DNA of 64,000 nt from Escallonia rubra (taxonomy: Eukaryota; Streptophyta; Magnoliopsida; Escalloniales; Escalloniaceae). The first letter of the stretch is position 1. Each line of letters begins with the position of its first letter. Both the position numbers and the translations under genes were made by a program. Location: positions 350,501-414,500 of the forward strand of contig JAVXUO010002328.1 of the NCBI GenBank assembly GCA_033065855.1. Reading direction: 5' to 3'. Below are positions 36,231 to 46,630 of the stretch, piece after piece. The notes below the pieces were generated by a model, which was not told where the DNA came from, ran no database searches, and saw nothing but the letters and a program-made list of their open reading frames with translations.

Positions 36231-36494
36231 TTGCTTATTTTTTTCACCATTTATATGCTATATCTATTGATCAAACAAATTAGAAAAAAGCCTCAATCCT
36301 TGCCCTCTGCAGCTTTCCTTAGGAATGAAAACCTGGTGAAAGGCCATTTGTGCAGTACTCTTTTCTGTTGCTTATTTTTTTTCACCATTTATATGCTATA
36401 TCTATTGATCAAACAAATTAGAACAAAGCCTCAATCCTTGCCCTCTAGAGCATTCCTTAGGAATGAAAAGCCATGTGTGCAGTACTCTTTTCTG
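36231..36494. repeat. tandem duplication, 137 + 127 bases
   Basis: Unit 1 (36231-36367) and unit 2 (36368-36494) both run from TTGCTTATTTTTTTCACC to CAGTACTCTTTTCTG and are nearly identical. Unit 2 lacks about ten bases around the GGTGAAAGGCC part of unit 1. Low divergence marks a recent event. Confidence 0.9.
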
Positions 36495-37602
36495 TTCCAT
36501 AATCTTTCCTTACAAAAAAATCATTGAAACTCTATCCATGCTTTCAACTTCCTTTTCCCCTTCTTTCCTTCTACCACATGTGATTAGGAAGTTAAATGAT
36601 GCTAAAGGAGTTTTTGCATATTGCGAGAAACATATGGACTGAAGTAGTGTTTCATTTAGTTGACAACTTAATAAAACCATTCTATGTTATTACTCCATAA
36701 AATTCAGCAAAGGCCCTTAAAGTATGTACATAGCATCGCAAAGCTCATAACTGGAAGGACGAACCTGTGCTCAATAGGTCACTTAAGCTGCTTGATTGCC
36801 TTTTTCACCTAGCTCGTCCCAAAGTAGAAAACTCTGCAGGGGGTTAAGGACGGAGTCAATGGGGCTTAAGTAGGTATGATGAAGAACCCGAACACGGTTG
36901 ATGGAGAACAATTAACACACGTGTTCAGACTATTATAAGAAGGTAGATCACAAATGTCCTTTAGACAAAGTAACAAAATGTATATCAGCTGTACTCAATA
37001 ACGAAAGAAGAAATCAGTATAAGTGAACAAAAAATCAAGCTTATAATACACCTATAAATTCTAGATCGTAACTTGAAATGTAATACATCGTCACATAAAT
37101 CAGTCTAAACCAGGAGCAATATAGTTGAGGACACATCTACCCAAAGTCACATTAAAGAACTACTCAATATTTCTACCTTCTCAGAAATTAGAAGGAACTG
37201 GATGGCTTACTATAATAGGTTCTATACTGCCTCTTACTTCGAAAAACATGTATATGTTCCCTTGCCAACCATGGCTTGATAGATTTCTTATACTGCATGA
37301 TCTTGGGGGTTTCATTATTTTTTGGGCACCTAAGGCTTAAAAAAAATGATTTCTTTCATAATAAGCTTGTAATAGAGTCAGTCCTTTAATGCGGAGGTGG
37401 ACCATAATAATTTTACTTTCAGGGCAGACCAAGTCGTGTGCAAGTTAATAAGATATTTGCCCCACTTGAGACAGCCAACTCAATAAATAAATCCTAAAAA
37501 TTTGTACAATTGATCCTGTCAATTAGATGTAGCAATTGTGGGATGAAGCCTCGGAGGTACACACTGCCTATCCCTGTCCTAATAATATTTGCTTTCCTAG
37601 TA

Positions 37603-37834
37603 CTACCTCCGTTCCGTTGCATTTTCCCTTTGACTTTTCACGGATTCCTAAGATAGATTCAGGACCACGTAGACTTAAAATTGATTCCAATTAGCAGTCA
37701 TCGGTTAAATAAATATCATTTGGCAAATCAAGTCAGAAGAAATACACTGAGTGAAGTCAACATTTACATTTACTAAATCAATCCTAGGAATTCGAAAAAA
37801 GTAAAATAGGGGAAACCCAATGGAAAGGAAGGAG
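37603..37834. mobile_element. Stowaway-like MITE, short subtype
   Basis: The left end CTACCTCCGTTCCGTTGCAT and the inverted right end (CTCCTTCCTTTCCATTGGGT) lie between TA dinucleotides. At 232 bases with a different interior, it is a separate subfamily from the three longer Stowaway-like copies in this window. Confidence 0.7.
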
Positions 37835-38991
37835 TAATATTTCCTCCACAATTGTCAAAGGAACCTAAAACAGATTTTTCAATCTCTACTTCGAATGTCT
37901 TCCCCACCATAAGTTCAAACAACATAATTTGTTTCCAAAATTCCAACAGCCTAAAAAGTGGATACAATGCAAATCGGCAAACATAGCCAAACAGAACAGG
38001 TCAATTTTGCAACCTAGTTGTGCCTGTTCGATTAAACTGAACACACTTTATATTCCGCGAATAGTACCACAGCACTACTGAACTGAACACATCACATACA
38101 CTCGTCTAACCGTACTGGCACAATTGAGGAGTATATAAACAATTTTCGAGAACTAAGCATACCGACATAATCGGTTCATCACACATCGATAACTCCTAAG
38201 CAATTAACAATGTTCGACTGAACAGCATAGCACTGAATTCAAAATTTGACGTAAAATTGAGGCCTCAAATACATCAAATTGGGAAGTCCGAATATGCTTA
38301 ATTAACAAATACAAGTGTAAATACAAGTCCATATGTAACACTAGACGAGGATCTCTGCTTTCAGAAGGAAAGTCCGGTAAGAACAAGTCGCAACAAGGCC
38401 ATCCACAAAAGCGGAACATCGAAATCGAAGACAGAAAAGCAGTTAATTATACCTAAAACAGCAAGGCTTCGAGGCGCTGTGGCAGTTGCTGGGAGGAAGA
38501 AATGCCGAAATATATATATATATATGGTGAAAACGATGGAAGTGCGAACAATTAATGGCTTACATTACGACTTAATTCCACGTGGGTGGTTAAAAGGGTC
38601 TTTTATTGGTGAAAAAAAACAAAATTTTCTTTTCTTTTCTTTTCTTTTTTTTTCCTTTTTGTTCAGCGATAACAATAATATTGTACTTGTATTATTTTCG
38701 AACCAAGAGAGGTTATTTATGTCTGGTTTAAGAATTTGTAAGGAATTATCTATGGTAGCATTTGAGTTCTGTTGGAAGGCGAGGTTATCTAGAGAATTTC
38801 TTACACGTGACGGGTTATATTGGTTATTGAATTGACGAAATTAATAAGAAGTCGCAAAGTTAATCTTGCAGGAACTTTTTCTATTTTGTAGAAATGTCTC
38901 AATACTGACATATCAATCTTAAGAAAATTATTCATCCAATGTCCTGTTAGAGAGAAAAAATAAGTTCAACGAGAAAAGCTGCAACTACTGC

Positions 38992-39426
38992 TGATATGGG
39001 TAAAAATATACACATGTGGGAGAGCAACACGTGTCACAAACCAGAGAGTTCTGAAACTGCCCGTGACTTTTGGAGAGGTGGGAAGTGGCATTTACCCACT
39101 CTCCCATTATGGGTAATGATCACCCATCAATTAACTCCCCATAAATCTAATAACTCCTCATGAAAGGGAGGTAACCGACCCTTTAATACATTCCTATAAA
39201 ATGGAAGTGGAAAGGAGGAATATGGTAAGTTCTAACTATCTAAGTTATTTTTAGCTATTCTCTCAAAATGGCTTACTGACTTAGGCATCGGAGACTCTCC
39301 GCCGGAGCCCCCTCCGGGGTCCCGGCGGGTCACCGTTTGCTCGTGTTGTGCCTTGCAGGTATGCTCATATGCTCGTTTGGTCCCAACCGACGCTCTTTCG
39401 GATCCGGTCAATTTTTGGCCACAACA
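38992..39426. repeat. 5' LTR
   Basis: The 435-base terminal repeat starts TGATATGGG and ends CCACAACA. A TATAAA motif sits near 39195. It is preceded by ACTGC, the target duplication. Confidence 0.92.
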
Positions 39427-42400
39427 TTTTGGCGCCATCCGTGGGACCGACTAGCTTAGCAGATCTTGAAACAAACACCTGACCAACGGCGCAAGTGGGG
39501 ATCAGCGTGCCATCACTGGCCATCAGCGGTGTCTCTCATGCGTACCCATGTTCCCTCCACCCACGCAACGCGACCACCGCACCACTGCCGGCGCGGAGCG
39601 ACCCCCACTCTCAGTTAGGCCTCATTAGAAAAGATGCAAAAGGAAATGAGGGCGTCGGCAGAAGAATCATCTGCAGCAACGACGAAGCACAATGGCCAGC
39701 TAACATCTGCAACACAGGCTGCCACATGATGGGTCGTACGACGGTTAGCATACAAACGTTTGGTNCTCCAACAGCGTTACCACTGCAGCACACACCATCA
39801 AAATGGCAGCGCCGTTGCCAAATCGTGGGCTGGCACCGCCCTACCAAACACTCCACCACAAAAAAGGATACACAAAAAATAGTCGCGCCGCTGGAGACAC
39901 GAGACCAAAGAGCTGCCGCAGACAACGCGTCCTTCCCCGATCGCCGATGCCACTGGCACCGCCTCCACCCAGAACAGTCATCAATGGGTATCTCCTCCGC
40001 TCACACAACTACAACAAAACTGCCATATGAAAAAAAAAAGGGGTAAGGTAGCAATTGACACCGGCGCCACCAGAAACACCGCCTATGACGGTGATGCTAC
40101 AGCGAGACGTAGCGCCTATAACCGCTATTCTGTCCATTTCGTCTTCTCGCGTCTATGCCACTAAATACATGCGATGCCAATAAAGCTCCCTTCCGGCGAA
40201 GCGTCGATCATCAAGCGCGCACCACGCCGCATCTACCATGCGTTGCGCTGGGATTAGCGTATCCAACAGGCGACACCGATGGTGATAGAACCACAGCGGC
40301 GATCTCCGCTATTCTGTCTAGTTCGTCTCTTCGATCTCCGCTACCGTAAGTCATCCCCTCACCTCAATGCCACCAGATGTGCAGTGCCGCCAAGACCACC
40401 GCTTCAGACAGTGAAGAAGTAGCAGGCCGCAGCGCCATCACATCGTTCTATCAAGATGCCGCAATGACGCCTCTATTATGAACAATCGCCGAACGGACCT
40501 ACGCTCGTTTGCCCCAAATCACCAAGGTCCATCACCATGGGTTGATAAACGACAATCTAGACGCCATCACAAAAAAGAATCACCAGTCCGAGGCGACATT
40601 GTTGCCGTCAGTGCATTGTCGCCGCCGTCATAAAAAAAATACAGAAAAAAGAGCCACCGCCGTGACGACGTCGTGACCACCACGATTGGTGTCGCATCAC
40701 CATGATCGGTGTCCCCAGATTTGCTGCCACAAAAGAGCCACCGCAATGGCTCCTCCTATTCCCGTCACCCTCGCCTCAATTAGCGCCTCCATCGCCCAAT
40801 CAACAGAGAATTACAATGCAAAAGGAAGAAGAAAATATGAAGCTCCCCCATCAGCCACCATCTCGCCGCAACAGGGAAGCTCCTTCATCAGCTACGACCT
40901 TGCCGTTTGGGAGATAACAGATCCACTCCATCTCAACTGAGGGCAGTGCCGTCGCAACCATTGAGCAAATCGCCACCATGGGTCCTTAATCAATCGCGCC
41001 CTAACGCCACCAATCGGCTGCTACTACCCAACAATGGACCAATCGGCCAGCATCACACCATCACGGCGCCGGAACAGCCACGGGTCCATTCCCCATGAAG
41101 GTTCCATTTTGGTCACCGCACCAAAGGCCCGTCACCGTGGGTCTTCATTGACAAATCGGTCGCTGTGGGTCTTCATCCCCAGTTCGGTCACTGCTACAAA
41201 TTACCTTCATCGACAATCATGCACGGTAGCCACCGAACGGCAGACTGCCGCCTTCGCTCGACCCATTTTATGCCGTCGCGGCCAACAGCAGCGGCTATCG
41301 CCAAACACGCCATTTCTGCCACTATTCCGTCCGAGCCTCAACCGTTGTAACCATCAAACATGCGGCCTTCGTCTGCAATCGACGTCCCCAAGGAGTAAAC
41401 GGCCAGATCTAGACCTATCAGTAGTGATCGGCACTGACTCTCGGCAGTTGGTGGTCCTAATGACAATAGCACTGCAGCAACTCCATGGCTGGTCCCTTTA
41501 GTGAAAGAGAAAATGACTTCATCAAGTGCACTCTTTCCTTTTAAGCAATTACGTTTTTGCCCCAAAAAGCTACATATTCAGACTTGAACCCACAAAGTTC
41601 TGTTTATTTGATATATGTAGCATATATGTCTTAAAAGCCTGCGCTTGTATCCTAACGTGTTTATCATATGTTCATCGCGAAAAATAAGATCTATGATTTC
41701 TAGCTCCAGCACGCTTAGCATACATTTTTGTATGGCTTAAACATTATGGCCTAGAGACCCTATACGTATTCACTTTTTGGCAAAGCGCCTTCAGGCCATC
41801 TGAATGCTCATACTTTTCTATTATGCCTTACTTGTGACACATCGTAACTGCCTAATCGACAGGGTAATAATAGTGTCGCAGAATATGAGTACTATTCTCA
41901 GTTAAGTGCTTTAGCGCTAAAATATAGTTGCCTTAATTAGCTTATACGCTCTCTTTTTCTGTTGCGAGGGTTTATATCACACCCAACTTCATAGTTGACG
42001 AAAATTCATAGCCCCTGTGGCTTTAGTTACGCTAAGACCTTCAAAGGCAGCATCCTGTCGGCCAAGCGTTGCCTAGACAAACCATGCTCCTCTAAGTTTA
42101 TCTGCTCACCTAGCCTAGTAGATAGACCACACTTCCTAGCTTTATCTACTTGTCTCACCGAGCCGACAAACAATTGTTCTTTTTAGGAACATGCCCTACA
42201 CAGTGACTAAGAAGCCACCTTTGCATCTATGCCTTCTTAGTCAGGGGGGCTACATGTACATGAGATTATAACCTCTGACACGGAGCCTGCACTCTCCGTC
42301 ATATGATGGCTGAGCAGCACGAGCTGCTCGTCACCATTCATGCCATTTTAGAATCTATCAAGTGGGTGCAAGCCTTGTTCAATCATCCCTACCGGATGTA

Positions 42401-43139
42401 TCGAGCATTACAAACCACCACCTGTCAAAGGCAACCTATTCAAATGATGCCTTACCTAACCTCATCATCATGACGCTGAGAGCTTTTGTAACCAACGTCC
42501 AAGGTCACCCGACAATGAATTCAGAAATACTCTCACCATTGGCATCACAACAAGGACCAAGTCCGTTGGCCGTTGTAATGGTCACATCACTTTTTCTAAA
42601 TGACGAGGAGCGTCGTCATTCCAGGAATAAACGACCTAAGAAGAGATATTACGAAGATCACTCGTTAGTACCTCAGTCGTGCTCTAGCCACTTTTAGGAC
42701 CAAAACTTTGAGATGCTCAGCATCACAGCGCCAATTATCATTCAACACACCTTCACTAAGGACATTTGTGTTGGTCTAGCCTAGCAACCCCTGCTCATCT
42801 CTATAAAGAGCCGCCTAAATCTTGGCCCAACGGAGTAGTCATATTCCTTCTCGAGGAGTCGCGTAAGCCTCACAGAGCAGAGATCCTTCAAAATCCTAGC
42901 TCACTGCTCACCGAACTAAGCAGAAGAACCCCGATAGACTCTTGAAGTCTCTCCTGCTCAAAAATAAAGTGAAGATAAATGAAATGAAATGAGCTCTTCT
43001 TATATAGCGATATTATTGTAATCCCACAATCTCACGACCTTTGGGACAACTAACACATGGTGCCATTCGATCATCATAACAGAGGGGCAAGTTACCCTTT
43101 GTACCCGTTGATGGAAACAACAAAATCGAGTATATATGC

Positions 43140-44720
43140 TACTCCACTTGAATCCTCTATAAAGCCTCTGCTCCCCAGACCAAGTAGACGAGCTTCTTTA
43201 AAGTAAGCCTCTACTCGCCCAGCCGAGTAGACGTACTCTTTTTTAGGTCTAGCCTCTGCTCGCAAGAAGAGACAGACGGCGTGTTAGACCCATCAATACC
43301 TCTACTCGCCCAGCCGAGTAGATGAGCTCTTTTTAATGTCTAGTCTCTGCTCGCAAGCCGAGCAGACAGCGCGTTAGACTCATCAATGCCTCTACTCTAA
43401 CCGAGTAGAAGAGCACCTTTGGTCTTAGCCTCTGCCAAGCAGACGAGCGCACAGACCCATGCCTCTGCTCTAGCCGAGTAGACGAGCGTATTTGGTCTTA
43501 GCCTCTGCCGAGCAGAAGAGCGCACAGACCCATGCCTCTGCTCTAGCCGAGTAGACGAGCGTATTTGGTCTTAGCCTCTGCCGAGCAGACGAGCGCACAG
43601 ACCCATGCCTCTGCTCTAACCGAGTAGACGAGCACCTTTGGTCTTAGCCTCTGCCGAGCAGACGAGCGCACAGACCCATGCCTCTGCTCTAACCGAGTAG
43701 ACGAGCACCTTTGGTCTTAGCCTCTGCCGAGCAGACGAGCGCACAGACCCATGCCTCTGCTCTAGCCGAGTAGACGAGCGTATTTGGTCTTAGCCTCTGC
43801 CGAGCAGACGAGCGCACAGACCCATGCCTCTGCTCTAGCCGAGTAGACGAGCGTATTTGGTCTTAGCCTCTGCCGAGCAGACGAGCGCACAGACCCATGC
43901 CTCTGCTCTAGCCAAGTAGACGAGCGTATTTGGTCTTAGCCTCTGCCGAGCAGACGAGCGCACAGACCCATGCCTCTGCTCTAGCCGAGTAGACGAGCGT
44001 ATTTGGTCTTAGCCTCTGCCGAGCAGACGAGCGCACAGACCCATGCCTCTGCTCTAGCCGAGTAGACGAGCGTATTTGGTCTTAGCCTCTGCCGAGCAGA
44101 CGAGCGCACAGACCCATGCTTCTACTCTAACTGAGTAAAACGATCGCATTTGGTCTTAGCCTCTGTCGAGCAGACGAGCGCACAGACCCATACATCTACT
44201 CTAGTCGAGTAGGCGAACTCCATTCGAGGTCTAAGCCTCTACTCGCAAAACCGAGCAGACAAGCACATTAGACCCCTCTGCCTATACTCGCCTAGTCGAG
44301 TATACAAGCTCCCTCCGAGGTTAGTTTCTGTGCTTGCGAATCTGAACAGATGAGCAACTTTGGAGACTAAGCCTCTATTCTCCATTCTGAGTAGAGGAGC
44401 ACATTAGTCTCTTAGTCTCTCTACTCGCCAAGCCGAACAGACGAGCGCCTTTAGAGTCAATCCTCCGCTCGCTAACCCGAGAAGACAAATGCATTAGACT
44501 CAAAATCTCCCTACTTACCCAGGCAAACAAACGAGCTACTTTAAGTCTCTTAAGCCTCTGCTCGCTAAGCCGAGCTGACAAGCACATTAATCTCACTCTC
44601 TGCTCGCCCAGTAGAGTAGACGAGTGCATCCATTCTCTTTACTCAGCCAGCAGTAGGCGAGCACGTTTAAGGCCTCCACTCTGCCAATCGAGTAGGCGAG
44701 CCCTTCTAAGCCTGTATTCG
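43140..44720. repeat. 73-base tandem repeat array inside the LTR element
   Basis: About ten near-perfect 73-base units lie between about 43.4 and 44.15 kb. Each is made of two related halves: one with CTAGCCGAGTAGACGAGCG and TATTTGGTCTTAG, the other with CTCTGCCGAGCAGACGAGCG and CACAGACCCATG. More diverged single half-units extend on both sides. The shared core GCCGAG(T/C)AGACGAGC shows that the 73-mer itself arose from a ~36-base duplication. Confidence 0.9.
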
Positions 44721-44909
44721 GAAGGCCGAGTAAACAAACCCACCTTTGCTAAACCAAAAGTTTCTGCACTCTACCAATGAGAGAGATATATCACTTTTGG
44801 TTTAAATTCCTAACGCGGAGCATCCCTTAATAGGGTCCAAAATTTGATGCTAAGTCAATTATCCTGCTTCCACATTCTTTCTCAGAAAGAACATGGAATG
44901 GGGGGCAAA

Positions 44910-45352
44910 TGATATGGGTAAAAATATACACATGTGGGAGAGCAACACGTGTCACAAACCAGAGAGTTCTGAAACTGCCCGTGACTTTTGGAGAGGTGGG
45001 AAGTGGCATTTACCCACTCTCCCACTATCCCATTATGGGTAATGATCACCCATCAATTAACTCCCCATAAATCTAATAACTCCTCATGAAAGGGAGGTAA
45101 CCGACCCTTTAATACATTCTTATAAAATGGAAGTGGAAAGGAGGAATATGGTAAGTTCTAACTATCTAAGTTATTTTTAGCTATTCTCTCAAAATGGCTT
45201 ACTGACTTAGGCATCGGAGACTCTCCGCCGGAGCCCCCTCCGGGGTCCCGGCGGGTCACCGTTTGCTCGTGTTGTGCCTTGCAGGTATGCTCATATGCTC
45301 GTTTGGTCCCAACCGACGCTCTTTCGGATCCGGTCAATTTTTGGCCACAACA
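44910..45352. repeat. 3' LTR
   Basis: The 443-base copy of the 5' LTR is nearly identical to it and is followed by the target duplication ACTGC (45353-45357). Confidence 0.92.
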
Positions 45353-45357
45353 ACTGC

Positions 45358-46630
45358 GTAGATATTTAATCCTCTTGTGTACCAAATCGGGACAAAATCT
45401 CCAAAAATCAAATTAAGTCTCCTAATGAGATTAAAGGGAGGTCTTGGATGATTTTTCATTCAAGTGACAATTTTACCCTTTGAAGATGCAACTTTTAAAG
45501 AGGACTCTCGTGCGTGGACACATATCAGATCCTCTCTTGCAACAGCTTTACCTACTGACACATATATCATTAGAATGTTGATTTCACTGTCATTAATTTG
45601 GGAACATTTGTGAATTTTCTTGTGAATCAACGTTTATACATAAACTTACCGTTAAGATTTATAATATTTTGATCTTCCATGATTATCAACTATTAGAGGG
45701 TTCATTGTACATTACTACGAGTTTTTTTTCTAATTAGTACATATTTAAAACTTAATTATCAATATACTCTATTTTGAAACTTATTTACCCGCATACCATA
45801 CTTTTGGAAAACGCTGTTTGAAACAGCGATTTCTACTTGAAATCGTGGTTTCAAACAGCGATTTCTATTTTAAAGTAAAAATAAAGTAGAAATCGTTGTT
45901 TAAAACCGCGATTTCTATTTTGAAAACGTTTTTTGAAACAGCGATTTTTAAAAAGTGTGGTATGCGGGTAAATAAATTTCAAAATAGAGTATATTAAAAA
46001 TTAAATTTTAAATATGTATTAATTAGGAAAAAAAAACTCGTTACATTACTACCGGGTACATGAGGCTTCTAGAACCAATGGTATCTTGTAAAGTTGTAGT
46101 TTCGTAGAGTCAACCAAAGAAAACACAAGGGCATCTAGATGGGATAAGGATCCTTTTGCACAGTAACAATTTTAGTGACAAAACACCATCATTAAAAATA
46201 TTTTGCCTCTGTTACTAAAATTTAAAGGAACAATCTTTTATCGATATAATGGCAATGTACAACAAATGATCTTAATGCATATAGAAGGTGATAGCAAAAC
46301 CAACATGAAATGGAATTGTGAGCTCTGAATTTGTATACGTTTCATGCAGCTAAAATTCTGTTCAAGCATTAAACCAAGACATTTCCTGTATTTCTTGATG
46401 GACTGCGTAGCATGGCTTATGCGTTCCCCAGCACCGCGACCTAAAACAAACCCCATGGCTAAAATCATTCTGTTGGAACTTCTCTTGGATTCCCCTCTCA
46501 AAAAAATGTGCGTCCGTAATACAAGCCCATCAGCATAACTTGCTTAGAAGGCAAAATCTCCCTTCAACAAAACTTCCCAAACAACGGGGCGAAGCACAAA
46601 AAAGCTTGGGCATGTACTGTTTCGCTAACT
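45358..46630. other. intergenic between LTR element and WD40 gene
   Basis: It holds the fold-back MITE at 45718-46040 and the probable 3' UTR of the WD40 gene on the minus strand. No other gene is seen. Confidence 0.5.
45718..46040. mobile_element. fold-back MITE with ~10-bp target duplication (Mutator-like)
   Basis: Long inverted arms begin CGAGTTTTTTTTCTAATTAG and end in the inverse. The flanks both carry TACATTACTA (45708-45717 and 46042-46051), with one extra T on the right. A target duplication of about 10 bases points to a Mutator-type MITE. The centre holds several direct and inverted copies of GTTTGAAACAGCGATTTCT-like words. The 5846-6087 element is a relative. Confidence 0.78.

Larger units (their letters stand above)
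34251..38991. other. intergenic or 5' region of the DCD gene
   Basis: No coding gene is recognised. It holds a C-run/A-run pair (about 34847-34880), a 137-base tandem duplication (36231-36494), a Stowaway-like MITE (37603-37834) and a short (TA)n tract near 38511-38525. It could contain untranslated first exons of the DCD gene, which sequence alone cannot show. Confidence 0.45.
38992..45352. mobile_element. young non-autonomous LTR retrotransposon (LARD-like)
   Basis: The 6361-base element has LTRs at 38992-39426 and 44910-45352, both TG...CA, and a perfect 5-bp target duplication ACTGC on each side. A TGGCGCC-type primer-site region follows the 5' LTR and a purine tract (around 44892-44909) precedes the 3' LTR. 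The 5.5-kb interior shows no recognisable gag, protease, reverse transcriptase or integrase. It is GC-richer at 39.4-41.5 kb and carries an array of 73-base repeats at about 43.1-44.7 kb. It looks whole as a non-autonomous element that would have depended on a partner. The LTRs are almost identical, with roughly one substitution plus one short indel by eye, implying insertion within about the last few hundred thousand years. Superfamily undetermined; the TGGCGCC context leans to Gypsy. Confidence 0.88.

Noticed and set aside
39495-41501. Several overlapping open stretches inside the LTR element
   Set aside because: They overlap in different frames, reflect GC-rich composition and show no gag or pol motifs; not called as genes.
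43140-44720. Regular repeat array that could be mistaken for a CRISPR array
   Set aside because: The units are contiguous 73-mers without unique spacers, in a plant LTR element.
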